Of a stretch of DNA of 64,000 bases, positions 8,151 through 16,938 are shown piece by piece. Position numbers and translations under genes: made by a program. A model generated the notes under the pieces. It searched no databases. It was not told where the DNA came from and saw nothing but the letters and a program-made list of their open reading frames with translations. This DNA comes from Candidatus Zixiibacteriota bacterium (GTDB taxonomy: Bacteria > Zixibacteria > MSB-5A5 > GN15 > JACZUZ01): contig JAJRPJ010000010.1 of NCBI GenBank assembly GCA_024280835.1, positions 450,239 to 514,238 on the forward strand, read 5' to 3'. Numbering within the stretch: the first letter of the stretch is position 1; each line of letters begins with the position of its first letter.

Positions 8151-9200
8151 ATGACCGCATTACTGAAAAAGAAAAGATTCTGGGGAGCGTTAATCGCGAT
8201 CCTGCTCTTGGCCTATAGCTTCAAAGATGTTCGCTTTGAACATCTAGAACAGCTTTGGAGCAAGATGAATCCACTATATCTCATCCCTGTCTTGGCGCTC
8301 AGCGCTTTGATGCAACTCGGGCGATCAAACCGCTGGCGGATAATCCTTGAGCCCAGCAAGCGCCTGAAGTTCAAACGCGCCGCGCTTCTTTATGCAACCG
8401 CAGCTTCTATCAATTACATCATGCCCGCGCTAACAGGGCAGGTTGGCAGAATGTTGCTGATTTCAAGAAAAGAGAACCTACCCAAGACGCAGATATTTTC
8501 AACCTTCCTCTTGGAAATTGTCTTCGATGCGATGATGCTCCTGACTTTTATTTTCCTGAGTTCATTCTGGCTAGTCTTTCCATCGGAGTACAGTTCCTAC
8601 ACCTATCTTGTCTTCGGCGCAGCCTTCGTTTTGGTCGCTTTGATGTATGCGCATCTGCTTTTTCATAAGCGGTTCGATAGATTCATCAAACGCACCTGTC
8701 GTTCACGATGGCCAGGTGTCTATATCACAATCAAGCGCTTTTCGGTCAGCTTCAGCCGTGGCGTCAATGCCCTAAAGTCAACAAAGCACTTAGTGAGATC
8801 AATCGCACTCTCGATGTTTATTTGGGGTACGCAGGCCTTTATGATCATTCTCCTCTTCCATGCCTTTGGCCTAAAACTCTCACCAGCCACGGCTCTAGTG
8901 GTGGTCATCGTCAATACTCTTGGTTTGCTTTTCCCGATCACCCCTGGCAACGCTGGAACATTTGAATTGCTGGTAGTTGCGACTCTATCCACTTTCGGAG
9001 TAGCAAAGACCGACGCCGCTCTCTTTGCTCTGGCATTGCATATTATCGATGTAATTCCTATCCTATTGCTTGCTGCGTGGTTTGTCCGCGTTGAGAAGGT
9101 TACAGCGGATGAATTCACTCCTAATGACGAAGAAGTAGAGAGTGTCATTACAGATTTCACCGATGACCCAGAATGGGCTGTGGAGGCCGAAAACAAGTGA
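8151..9200 (+). CDS. UPF0104 / LPG-synthase-TM family membrane protein
   Basis: The 349-residue protein is almost entirely hydrophobic, with about eight membrane helices. It carries the family stretch INYIMPALTGQVGRMLLISR near 75-95 and a late conserved segment GLLFPITPGNAGTFELLVV near 260-280. These mark the lysylphosphatidylglycerol synthetase transmembrane (AglD/UPF0104) family, whose members flip or transfer lipid-linked groups; several are of unknown substrate. There is no cytosolic transferase domain, so it is not a full MprF. The stop overlaps the corA start (GTGA), so the two are translated together. Substrate cannot be inferred from the sequence. Confidence 0.8.
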   Translation: MTALLKKKRFWGALIAILLLAYSFKDVRFEHLEQLWSKMNPLYLIPVLALSALMQLGRSNRWRIILEPSKRLKFKRAALLYATAASINYIMPALTGQVGRMLLISRKENLPKTQIFSTFLLEIVFDAMMLLTFIFLSSFWLVFPSEYSSYTYLVFGAAFVLVALMYAHLLFHKRFDRFIKRTCRSRWPGVYITIKRFSVSFSRGVNALKSTKHLVRSIALSMFIWGTQAFMIILLFHAFGLKLSPATALVVVIVNTLGLLFPITPGNAGTFELLVVATLSTFGVAKTDAALFALALHIIDVIPILLLAAWFVRVEKVTADEFTPNDEEVESVITDFTDDPEWAVEAENK

Positions 9201-10165
9201 TTCGCTATTTCGTACATCGACCAGGACAGAAAACCACGATGGTTCGTGGTGTCGAAGGTATCGAAGCGCTACTTGCTGAGCCAGATACATTGCTTTGGCT
9301 GGATATTCAAGCTCCTGGCAAAGAAGAAGAGCGGCTTTTCAGCGAAGTCTTCAAACTTCATCCGTTGGTCGTCGAAGATATTTTTGTCGAGAACCAAGTT
9401 GCCAAAATGGACGCCTATGGTGATGACCTCTTTAGCGTCTTCAAATTGCTTGATTATCAGGGCGGTGAAGACGATCTAAAAATTACCGAGGTTGATATCT
9501 ATGCCTCCAGTAATTTTGTGATCACAATCCACAAACAGGCGCATCGAGTCTTCGAATTCTTATTTTCAAAAGTCATGCAAAACGAGCGCATGATGTCTCG
9601 GGGCTCGGATTTGTTACTGCATGCTCTAGTTGATGCAGCTATCGATAGTTACAATATCACTCTAGATGTACTGGAAAGTCAGGTCGACGAAATCGAGGAA
9701 ACAGTCCTCGAAGAACCTGATGGTGACATAGTACGCTCGATTTTCCGACTAAGACGTCACATGGCAATGCTTAAACGTGTAGCTGGTCCGCAAAAAGAAT
9801 CTCTTCATCGTCTAAGCCGAGGAAACCTCACGCTAGTCTCCGACCGTGCGCAGGTTTACTTCCGAGATATTTATGATAATGTCAACCGTATTATCGATAT
9901 AGCTGATAGTAATCGCGAAACACTAAGCGCCGCGCTTGAAGTTTATTTTTCATCAGTCTCAACTAAAACCAATGAAGTTATTAAATTCCTGACATTCATA
10001 ACCGTCCTACTCATGCCGCCAACATTCTTGGCAGGATTGTGGGGTATGAACTTCACCTCAATGCCCGAACTAAATTGGGAACACGGCTACTTATTCTTCT
10101 GGATAGTTACAATCATAACGACTGCGAGTATGGTAATTTTCTTCAAAAAGAAGAAGTGGTTGTAG
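9197..10165 (+). CDS. corA: CorA-type magnesium/cobalt transporter
   Basis: This is a CorA family divalent metal channel of 322 residues. A long N-terminal cytoplasmic domain is followed by two C-terminal membrane helices; the signature GMN loop (WGMNFTSMPE) lies near 285 and a Lys-rich tail (KKKKWL) ends the protein. The GTG at 9197 was preferred to an upstream in-frame start at 9173, because GGAGG at 9182-9186 is correctly spaced and the GTGA overlap with the upstream stop is typical of coupled genes. CorA pentamers import Mg2+ driven by the membrane potential. Confidence 0.93.
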   Translation: MIRYFVHRPGQKTTMVRGVEGIEALLAEPDTLLWLDIQAPGKEEERLFSEVFKLHPLVVEDIFVENQVAKMDAYGDDLFSVFKLLDYQGGEDDLKITEVDIYASSNFVITIHKQAHRVFEFLFSKVMQNERMMSRGSDLLLHALVDAAIDSYNITLDVLESQVDEIEETVLEEPDGDIVRSIFRLRRHMAMLKRVAGPQKESLHRLSRGNLTLVSDRAQVYFRDIYDNVNRIIDIADSNRETLSAALEVYFSSVSTKTNEVIKFLTFITVLLMPPTFLAGLWGMNFTSMPELNWEHGYLFFWIVTIITTASMVIFFKKKKWL

Positions 10166-10208
10166 TGACACAATTCATAAGCCGCATAAACCCACGCGAA
10201 ACCAGCCT

Positions 10209-11933
10209 ATGCGAGACAAAATGACCTCTACCACCCAACTAAAGACTCTGGACAAGCCAAGCAATCCAACAATGCCCAACACAAATATAAATCCCAAAAA
10301 GATGACATCCTCCGAGCGTCTAGTAAAAAAATCTACGCGTATGGGTTACAATCAATTGTATCTCAACTATATGCAGAACCCAAAAGTCGTACGCGATCTC
10401 TATCCAACTACCAGCGCTGAGTCTGTTGCCAAGTCGATTGACAGTCACAGCTATGACCGCGAAGCGCTTTCGGAGCTTTTGTTGAAGCAAAATAGGATTT
10501 ACAAAGCCAAACCAAAGGCCCTAGAAAATATCCAGCGTCTAGCTGAGCCAGATTCATTGGTTGTCTTTGCAGGACAACAGGCAGGACTCTTTGGTGGCCC
10601 TTTGCTCGGATTCTACAAAGCCATCTGGGCGGTCAAACGCGCCGCGGAACTTTCTGAAAAACTGAATCGCCCTGTCATTCCCATGTTTTGGATTGCCGCT
10701 GACGACCATGACTTTGAGGAAATAAATCACACCTACACCTTCGATGTCCTTGGTGAACCAGTCCAGCGTAGCTATTACCGAGTTGAAAACGAAGGCCAGC
10801 CCGCCTATGAATTGAAATTCACCGACGAACAACTATTTGAAGAATTGAAAACTTCGCTCGTTGACTCATTGGGCCAAACTGATTTTACCGAAGACTTGCT
10901 TTCGCGTTTGTTCGACGCCTACCATACAGGCACAGACTTTGTTACCGCCTTCGGTAAGTTCTTCACAGATGCAATGCCCGATATAGGATTAGTCATCTTC
11001 TCTCCAGGTGACACAGATTTCAAACGACTAGGTGGAACCTTTTTCCAGCAAACATTGGATAAGCACGCAGAACTAAAAACAGCGCTCAAGAACGCCAACA
11101 GTGACATACTTGAAGCTGGATACCACTTGCAAGTTCAAAAAGAGGAAAGCGCCTGCCATCTATTCTTGTTAGATCCAGATAGAAAAGCAATTCACACAGA
11201 CGGTGAAGCCTACCGCATTGGAGAGAAGACCTATACACGCGAACAACTTCAAACTCTGACACAAAACGAATCCGCTCGTTTCTCTCCCGATGTTCTAACT
11301 CGGCCAGTTCTGGCGGCTTCGATGTTTCCAGTCGTTGAGCAGGGTGGAGGGCCATCGGAAGTCGCCTACTTCGCGCAACTCTGGAGGCTATTCGAAATCT
11401 ATGAAACTCCAGTCCCACTTTTCAGCGGTCGAGTCAGTGTGACACTTGTTGAAAAACGTTTTGAGAAATTGATGCGCAAACACGACCTGAACTTCATTGA
11501 TTTTTGTGGCGATATAGAGCAGGTAATCAACATAGCTCTTGGTAAATCATTCCCAGATAATCTCGAAGAGAGATTCGCAAAATTGAAAGACAGCGTGAAA
11601 TCGGATTTCAATGAACTTTCCGAACAAGTCATTGCATTCGACAAAACACTCGCGGCTAATTCTGGGCAGATTCTCGGGAAAATCGAACACGCGATCTCAG
11701 TCTTTGAAAAGAAAACTTTCGCCTCACACAAACGAAAAATGGCCGATGAACGCGCCGCGCTTTATCGCGCTGGCAACTCTCTATTTCCACGGCATGGCCT
11801 GCAAGAGCGTACATTAAGCGTAGTCTATTATCTCTCTCGCTACGGTTATGCCATAATGGACTATATTGACAAGTCAGTGGAACTTGATACCGCTAACCAC
11901 CAATTGCTGTTTCTTTCGGAGATTGATAACTAA
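10209..11933 (+). CDS. bshC: BshC, putative cysteine-adding enzyme of bacillithiol synthesis
   Basis: The 574-residue protein matches BshC, the last enzyme of bacillithiol synthesis, which joins cysteine to GlcN-malate. Recognisable blocks are FAGQQAGLFGGPLLGFYKA near 115-135, FWIAADDHDFEEIN near 158-172, and the C-terminal end ERTLSVVYYLSRYG before a short tail. The first 40 or so residues are Thr/Asn/Lys rich and poorly conserved, so the start at 10209 is uncertain; ATGs further in at 10216 or 10300 are alternatives that I cannot separate. The gene overlaps bshA by one base (TAATG), and the cluster bshC-bshA-bshB1 is co-directional. Confidence 0.93.
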   Translation: MRDKMTSTTQLKTLDKPSNPTMPNTNINPKKMTSSERLVKKSTRMGYNQLYLNYMQNPKVVRDLYPTTSAESVAKSIDSHSYDREALSELLLKQNRIYKAKPKALENIQRLAEPDSLVVFAGQQAGLFGGPLLGFYKAIWAVKRAAELSEKLNRPVIPMFWIAADDHDFEEINHTYTFDVLGEPVQRSYYRVENEGQPAYELKFTDEQLFEELKTSLVDSLGQTDFTEDLLSRLFDAYHTGTDFVTAFGKFFTDAMPDIGLVIFSPGDTDFKRLGGTFFQQTLDKHAELKTALKNANSDILEAGYHLQVQKEESACHLFLLDPDRKAIHTDGEAYRIGEKTYTREQLQTLTQNESARFSPDVLTRPVLAASMFPVVEQGGGPSEVAYFAQLWRLFEIYETPVPLFSGRVSVTLVEKRFEKLMRKHDLNFIDFCGDIEQVINIALGKSFPDNLEERFAKLKDSVKSDFNELSEQVIAFDKTLAANSGQILGKIEHAISVFEKKTFASHKRKMADERAALYRAGNSLFPRHGLQERTLSVVYYLSRYGYAIMDYIDKSVELDTANHQLLFLSEIDN

Positions 11934-13087
11934 TGAAAATTGGAATTACTTGTTACCCATCTGCTGGTGGCTCTGGGATTGTTGCCACGGAACTAGGCAT
12001 GAAACTCGCCGAAAGAGGTCACCAAGTACATTTCATCTCATCGGAGCCGCCGTTTCGTCTTAATACCTATATGGAGAATGTTTTCTATCATCCTATAACT
12101 GTGGCGAACTATCCATTGTTCAAAAGTCCGCCATACACCTTGCCCTTGGCAGTCAAAATGGCTGAGATTTCAAAGAACTACGACTTGGACTTACTGCATG
12201 TGCATTATGCAATCCCACACGCCGCCTCGGCCTATTTGGCGCGCGAAATTCTCTCAGCCGAAGGCAAAGCTCCAAAGATAATCACGACCCTCCACGGAAC
12301 CGACATAACTCTCGTCGGAGCCGATGCGTCATTCCATGACATAACTCAGTTTTCAATCAATCGCTCCGATGGTGTCACAGCGGTTTCGAACTACTTGGCC
12401 GAAGAGACAGTGCGCGAGTTTAATATTACTAAGGATATAAAAGTCATTCATAACTTTTTTGACTCATCACGGTTCGAGCCGTCCGCCAACAAATGCGCCA
12501 AGTCACAATTCGCTGCGGAAAACGAGTTCTTGATTATTCATCTCTCTAATTTTCGACCAGTTAAACGCGCTCCTGATGTTATTGATATATTTGACCGCAT
12601 CCAGAAAACACTCCCTGCCAAATTACTTTTGATAGGGGAAGGCCCAGATACAACACTTGTTCGCCGACTTGTCAAACGCAAGGGGATAGAGGACTCAGTG
12701 ATTTTCTTAGGCGCACAAGTACGAGTCGAGGAAATTCTCCCCTGCGGTGACCTATTCCTTTTGCCATCACAGGAGGAATCCTTCGGTCTCTCGGCTCTGG
12801 AGGCTATGGCTTGCGGCGTTCCGTTAATCGGATCGCTCGGCTCAGGTATTAGCGAAGTTATCAGTGACGGTGAAACAGGCTTACTGCATCCAGTTGGTGA
12901 CACCCCCGCAATGGCAAATTCTGCGATAGAATTGCTAAAAGACACTGCCCGACACAAACGCTTTCAAGAGGCCTCAATCTCCAGAGCGCGCGAGAATTTT
13001 CTGGATACAAATATTGTCACCGAATATGAGCGTTACTACGAATGTGTCCTTGAGCGTTGTAGGCAAGACGAGAATCTCAGAGTATGA
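11933..13087 (+). CDS. bshA: BshA, N-acetylglucosaminyl-malate synthase
   Basis: This 384-residue GT4-type glycosyltransferase makes GlcNAc-malate, the first intermediate of bacillithiol. The N-terminus MKIGITCYPSAGGSGIVATELG and the stretch HVHYAIPHAASAYLA are typical of BshA and set it apart from general GT4 enzymes. The nucleotide-sugar site is visible as SNFRPVKRAPD and PSQEESFGLSALEAMACGVP. The start codon overlaps the bshC stop, and the end overlaps bshB1 by ATGA, so the three are almost certainly one transcript. Confidence 0.95.
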   Translation: MKIGITCYPSAGGSGIVATELGMKLAERGHQVHFISSEPPFRLNTYMENVFYHPITVANYPLFKSPPYTLPLAVKMAEISKNYDLDLLHVHYAIPHAASAYLAREILSAEGKAPKIITTLHGTDITLVGADASFHDITQFSINRSDGVTAVSNYLAEETVREFNITKDIKVIHNFFDSSRFEPSANKCAKSQFAAENEFLIIHLSNFRPVKRAPDVIDIFDRIQKTLPAKLLLIGEGPDTTLVRRLVKRKGIEDSVIFLGAQVRVEEILPCGDLFLLPSQEESFGLSALEAMACGVPLIGSLGSGISEVISDGETGLLHPVGDTPAMANSAIELLKDTARHKRFQEASISRARENFLDTNIVTEYERYYECVLERCRQDENLRV

Positions 13088-13815
13088 TAACTGACAAACC
13101 GACCAAACTTGACGCATTGGCGATTGCGGCGCACCGAGATGATATTGAAATCACTTGCGGTGGTTTAATGATAAAGCTCCATGACAAGGGTTACAAAACT
13201 GGAGCTCTAGATCTCACTCAAGGCGAAATGGGAACCCTAGGCGATGAACATGACCGCGCCGCCGAAGCGGTATGCGCCGCCGAGATAATGGGGCTGACAT
13301 ATCGCAATAATCTGGCTCTGCCAGATGCAGCTATCGAAGCCGATCGCGCATCACGCCTCAAAATAGCACAGGTGATTCGTGACACACAGCCAGAACTTGT
13401 GATTCTACCGTTCTGGATTCAGCGACACCCCGATCATCTGACAACTCATGGAATCGGCTTCGACGCCTGTTTCCTTGCAGGACTAAAGAAACTCAAAGAA
13501 CTGCAGGGCAAGCCCCATCGCCCCCGCAAAATAATCTATTGCTCATCATTTCGCGATGTCGATCATAGTTTTCTTGTGGACATCAGCGATCAAAAAGATC
13601 GCAAAGATAAAGCAGTCAAATGTTACAGTAGTCAGTTCAACCAAGGCGAAGCCTCCAAACAAATCTACGCTCCCAACCAAAGTATCTTCGAATACATGGA
13701 TATCTTCCAGCGTAAGTATGGCATGCGCGCTGGAACACAATATGCCGAGGCCTATGCTATCAAAGAGAATATTCTCATTGATGATCCTGTCAAAATGCCC
13801 ATCCAATCGATTTAG
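13084..13815 (+). CDS. bshB1: BshB1, GlcNAc-malate deacetylase
   Basis: This 243-residue PIG-L/LmbE family Zn deacetylase converts GlcNAc-malate to GlcN-malate. The metal and catalytic motif AAHRDDIE lies near 17-24 (H and DD), the second conserved block LDLTQGEMGTLGD near 43-55, and the histidine motif RHPDHLTTH near 117-125. The length and the clustered bshA and bshC support BshB1 rather than a general PIG-L protein. The gene begins inside the bshA stop (ATGA). With BshA and BshC the pathway is complete in this cluster. Confidence 0.93.
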   Translation: MITDKPTKLDALAIAAHRDDIEITCGGLMIKLHDKGYKTGALDLTQGEMGTLGDEHDRAAEAVCAAEIMGLTYRNNLALPDAAIEADRASRLKIAQVIRDTQPELVILPFWIQRHPDHLTTHGIGFDACFLAGLKKLKELQGKPHRPRKIIYCSSFRDVDHSFLVDISDQKDRKDKAVKCYSSQFNQGEASKQIYAPNQSIFEYMDIFQRKYGMRAGTQYAEAYAIKENILIDDPVKMPIQSI

Positions 13816-13856
13816 CATACCAATACACTTCAATCCTAAATTCCGTAGGTGATGAT

Positions 13857-14318
13857 TTGGACAATGACAATCTTGACACTAGCGGTATCATCAAAATCTT
13901 TCGCCACTACTTAGCTACTTTGGCTTTCAGGCTCAAAAGAGTAACCGATGGCGCCCCCGAAAGTTTTGCGAACTTCGACGCTGGCTCAGGCGTACGCAGT
14001 CCACTTGAGATTCTGAGGCATATGACCAAATTGCTGGGTTTCACTAAACACTTGCTCAATTCCTCAGAGACGACTTCATTAAAAGAAGTCGATTGGAACT
14101 CAGAGGTTGAGAGATTTGGCTCAGGCTTATCAGAATTGGATTTAGTTTTCCAAGAGCTACAAGCGCCCGACAATGAAAAACTCTTGCAAGCGCTCCAAGG
14201 CCCACTTGCTGATGCGATGACACACATTGGCCAGTTAGCAACATTGCGACGCATGGTTGGCGCTCCCCTAGAAGGTATCAGTTATGCCAGGGCCACTATC
14301 GAAGCAGGGAAATTCTAA
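13857..14318 (+). CDS. DinB/YfiT-like four-helix protein, candidate bacillithiol transferase
   Basis: The 153-residue protein is all-helical. It has His residues in places expected for the DinB metal site: RHYLATLAFR near 17, ILRHMTKLLG near 57 and the typical C-terminal THIGQLATLRR near 122-132. DinB-fold enzymes use low-molecular-weight thiols (mycothiol, bacillithiol, glutathione) as cosubstrates; BstA/YfiT-like members are bacillithiol S-transferases. The start is TTG with AGGTG about 7 bases upstream. It lies 41 bases after bshB1 on the same strand, which makes a bacillithiol-linked role plausible, but this is inference from fold and position. Confidence 0.65.
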   Translation: MDNDNLDTSGIIKIFRHYLATLAFRLKRVTDGAPESFANFDAGSGVRSPLEILRHMTKLLGFTKHLLNSSETTSLKEVDWNSEVERFGSGLSELDLVFQELQAPDNEKLLQALQGPLADAMTHIGQLATLRRMVGAPLEGISYARATIEAGKF

Positions 14319-14350
14319 GCGTCAGGTTAACTTTTATAACAAGAGGCAAT

Positions 14351-14929
14351 ATGATGACTGTACAGAAAAATGACTCCGAGATTCAAGCTCTCGAAGGAAA
14401 AGTCAGAGAAGCCAAGAAACAACTTCTCGAGGCGCTAAAGCAACGCTCGGGTGAAAGTGTGGAGGATTTCAAATTCAAACGCACCGATGGCTCAGCCGTG
14501 TCCCTCTCCGAACTCTTTGGTGAAAAGTCAGACCTGATAATCATTCACAATATGGGTCAAGATTGCACATACTGCACTTTGTGGGCTGATGGCTTCAACG
14601 GACACTGGCGTCATCTGGCAGATCGCGCTGGCTTCGCTTTGGTATCTGGAGACGATGTCGCAACTCTCAAAGAGTTTTCCGAAAGTCGCAATTGGGGCTT
14701 TACGTGTCTCTCGGGCGCAGATTCAAACTTCACCAAAGTCATGGGCTATCTCGACGAAAAAGGTTCGCGACTGCCTGGAGTTTCCACTTTCAAAAAGGAA
14801 GCCGATGGTGGAATCATCCGAGTTGCCCACACTTGGTTTGGTCCAGGAGATGACTTCTGCGCGACATGGCCTATTTTCGATATGCTTGATAATGGAGACT
14901 GCGGCTGGTCGCCAAAATTGCACTATTAG
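14351..14929 (+). CDS. DUF899 thioredoxin-like protein
   Basis: The 192-residue protein belongs to the DUF899 thioredoxin-like family. Central hallmarks are IIIHNMGQDCTYCTLWADGFNG near 64-85, with a CxxC pair (DCTYC), and the segment VAHTWFGPGDDFCATWPIFD near 158-178, followed by the family ending in W. AGAGG precedes the ATG at 14351. The gene follows the DinB-like gene by 32 bases and may share its transcript, which would place two putative thiol-dependent proteins behind the bacillithiol genes. The biochemical activity of the family is not well defined. Confidence 0.8.
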   Translation: MMTVQKNDSEIQALEGKVREAKKQLLEALKQRSGESVEDFKFKRTDGSAVSLSELFGEKSDLIIIHNMGQDCTYCTLWADGFNGHWRHLADRAGFALVSGDDVATLKEFSESRNWGFTCLSGADSNFTKVMGYLDEKGSRLPGVSTFKKEADGGIIRVAHTWFGPGDDFCATWPIFDMLDNGDCGWSPKLHY

Positions 14930-14996
14930 ACCGCAATATCGGAGTCGCCATGGATTCTCGCTTCAATTGCCCCCGCTTTACTTCAAAGTATGGGAA

Positions 14997-15016
14997 AGCA
15001 ACTATACATAGTTGCT
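14997..15016. repeat. Perfect inverted repeat in intergenic region
   Basis: AGCAACTAT is followed after two bases by its exact complement ATAGTTGCT, a 20-bp dyad. It lies in the 253-base gap between the DUF899 gene and the lipoprotein gene, with no T-run after it, so an operator or mRNA hairpin is more likely than a terminator. The rest of the gap shows no other clear feature before the ribosome binding site at about 15163-15170. Confidence 0.5.
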
Positions 15017-15182
15017 CCAACCCGTCTGAAATTCTACGAATTTAACTTTTGCTTGCCAGTCAAGCTGTTGTTGTTCAGTGACTTGGCCTATTGCTGGACG
15101 TTTGGCGCCTCCCTTGCAATGTCTTTCCCTTGAAGGAACAACATGTAGAAATGGGATCACCCAAAGGAGAGGAAGCAAGACA

Positions 15183-15917
15183 GTGAAACACGGAATAATC
15201 AAAAACAGAATCACAACTATGCTCAAAGCAACGGTATCAGTATTCGCCTTTGCCGCTTTGCTTAGCGCGTGTGGCAACAGTGAATCGCCATTGACGTCAA
15301 CATCAGGCACAGTTTCGATTGGTGTTGGACTAACCCCGAATGCGTCTTCTTTGGGCAATGGCGCCGAAGATAAACCAGTCTTGGCTGGTGCGGTTACAGC
15401 AGTTCAATTGACATCAGCCCAAATCGTGATTTCTAGCATTCGCATTAAGAGTGTTGGCGAAGACACACTGGACTTCAATTCGCCGGCCCCAATAATTGTC
15501 AATCTTAATATCAATGGCGCCGCGCAAAGCATCGGTACTTTGTCATTACCGGCTGGTACTTATGATGAAACCAGATTCAAGATCGATCAACTTGATTCAG
15601 CTGACGGTGCAGTGTACACAAGTAACCCGAATATGCAGGGAATCAGCATTCGCTTTGCTGGCTATGTCAACGGATTCGTCGATAGCACGTTCATGTGGAC
15701 AACAGCGCTGGACGAAGAGCAGGTCTTTGAGCACCTGACCGCCTTTACAGTCGTAGCTGGACAGACAACTAACCTGTCTTTCCAGTTCGACAATAGTAAA
15801 TGGTTTGCTGACAAAGCTGGTACGTTCCTTGATCCTCGTGATGGCCAGAACCAGTCACAAATCGAAAACAATGTTAAGAATGCTTTTGACATTGAAGAGA
15901 GTCAAGTCGTTCAATAG
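15183..15917 (+). CDS. DUF4382-like lipoprotein
   Basis: The 244-residue protein has a lipoprotein signal peptide with lipobox LLSAC near residue 25. A beta-rich domain follows with the pattern AVTAVQLTSAQIVISSIRI and LSLPAGTYDETRFKID, which resembles DUF4382 domains of secreted lipoproteins. The GTG at 15183 was chosen because AGGAG lies upstream; an ATG at 15219 would leave a shorter signal peptide. It is a single-gene transcript with its own terminator at 15954. Function is unknown; the location is likely the outer membrane or periplasm. Confidence 0.7.
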   Translation: MKHGIIKNRITTMLKATVSVFAFAALLSACGNSESPLTSTSGTVSIGVGLTPNASSLGNGAEDKPVLAGAVTAVQLTSAQIVISSIRIKSVGEDTLDFNSPAPIIVNLNINGAAQSIGTLSLPAGTYDETRFKIDQLDSADGAVYTSNPNMQGISIRFAGYVNGFVDSTFMWTTALDEEQVFEHLTAFTVVAGQTTNLSFQFDNSKWFADKAGTFLDPRDGQNQSQIENNVKNAFDIEESQVVQ

Positions 15918-15953
15918 TACATCTTGCATCACATCCTTGTAGTTTGTTTCGAA

Positions 15954-15984
15954 GAGGCGCGGTGACCACCGCGCCTCTTTTTTT
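15954..15984 (+). terminator. Intrinsic terminator
   Basis: A perfect 10-bp stem (GAGGCGCGGT with ACCGCGCCTC) has a 4-base loop and is followed by seven T. It lies 37 bases after the lipoprotein stop and points in its direction. The other strand lacks a T-run, so it ends only plus-strand transcription, which keeps it from running into the convergent ddl operon. Confidence 0.92.
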
Positions 15985-16002
15985 GCAGGTTGTAAGTATG
16001 TC

Positions 16003-16938
16003 TCAGTCCAAAGCGGCTTGAAGCGATTTCTGTAGTAGGTCGGGAAAACTAATACCAGCGCCAACTGCGGACATTGGCGCCAAAGACAAATCAGTCATAC
16101 CAGGAATAGTATTGATTTCCAAAAATTGCGGATTGTTTCCTGAGTCCAGCAAATAATCCACTCGCGCTAGTCCAGCGCATCTAAGCTCTGCATAGATTCT
16201 CCTAGAGTTGTCGCGAATGATTTCTCGTACTGACGAATCAATCTCTGCAGGGCAAAAATACTCAGAGCCGCCTTTGGTATACTTGGCCTTGTAGTCATAC
16301 AGGCCACTCTTAGGCTTTATTTCCACAACTTCAAAAGGCTGCCCTTCAAAGACAGCTACAGTTAACTCACGACCTGCAATATACTCTTCGGCCATCCCGA
16401 TACTGCAATTGTCACTAAGCAGCGCAAGAGCATCAGGCATTTGCGAAAGTTCACGCACCAATGTCAGTCCGACAGTCGAGCCACCATCGGCTGGCTTGAT
16501 AATTACAGGTAGCTCGATAGACTGTGCAATGTTTTCTCTAATCTCTTCGTGGTTATCGGTTACTGGAAACTCTAGCCACTTGGGCGTCACTATTTGTAGT
16601 TTCAACGCCTGTGTCTTTGTCAGTGGTTTGTTCATTGCCAAAGCCGAGGCAGTCGAGCCTGAGCCAGTGAAACGCTTACCAGCTCGTTCCAAAACTCTCT
16701 GAACGTCACCATTTTCACCTGCGCCTCCATGCAGCACAATAAAGACAACTTCCGCTGCAATGATTTCTGTGCGCGAAGCCAATTCATCTAGAGGAACAAT
16801 GGCGCTGTCCAGTTCTGTAACTGAATAACCAAGTTCAATCAATCCAGCCTTAACCGCCAAAGAGCTAGCTAGAGAGACCTCGCGCTCAGCGGAATCTCCA
16901 CCTGCCAGCACACAAACTTTAGGAGCTTGGTTGTTCAA
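16003..16938 (-). CDS. ddl: D-alanine--D-alanine ligase
   Basis: This 311-residue ATP-grasp enzyme makes the D-Ala-D-Ala dipeptide for peptidoglycan. The N-terminal motif VLAGGDSAEREVSLAS lies near 10-25, the HGGAGENGDVQRVLE block near 70-85, the ATP-grasp segment VIIKPADGGSTVGLT near 145-160, and the metal-binding end FLEINTIPGMTDLSL near 275-290. The length fits the family. Its start overlaps the DedA gene stop by four bases (ATGA), and it is the last gene of the leftward operon from ruvB. Confidence 0.95.
   Translation of the reverse strand: MNNQAPKVCVLAGGDSAEREVSLASSLAVKAGLIELGYSVTELDSAIVPLDELASRTEIIAAEVVFIVLHGGAGENGDVQRVLERAGKRFTGSGSTASALAMNKPLTKTQALKLQIVTPKWLEFPVTDNHEEIRENIAQSIELPVIIKPADGGSTVGLTLVRELSQMPDALALLSDNCSIGMAEEYIAGRELTVAVFEGQPFEVVEIKPKSGLYDYKAKYTKGGSEYFCPAEIDSSVREIIRDNSRRIYAELRCAGLARVDYLLDSGNNPQFLEINTIPGMTDLSLAPMSAVGAGISFPDLLQKSLQAALD

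Noticed and set aside
14351..14929. DUF899 gene as a selenoprotein
   Set aside because: Its active-site motif has Cys in both positions, and no in-frame TGA is present.
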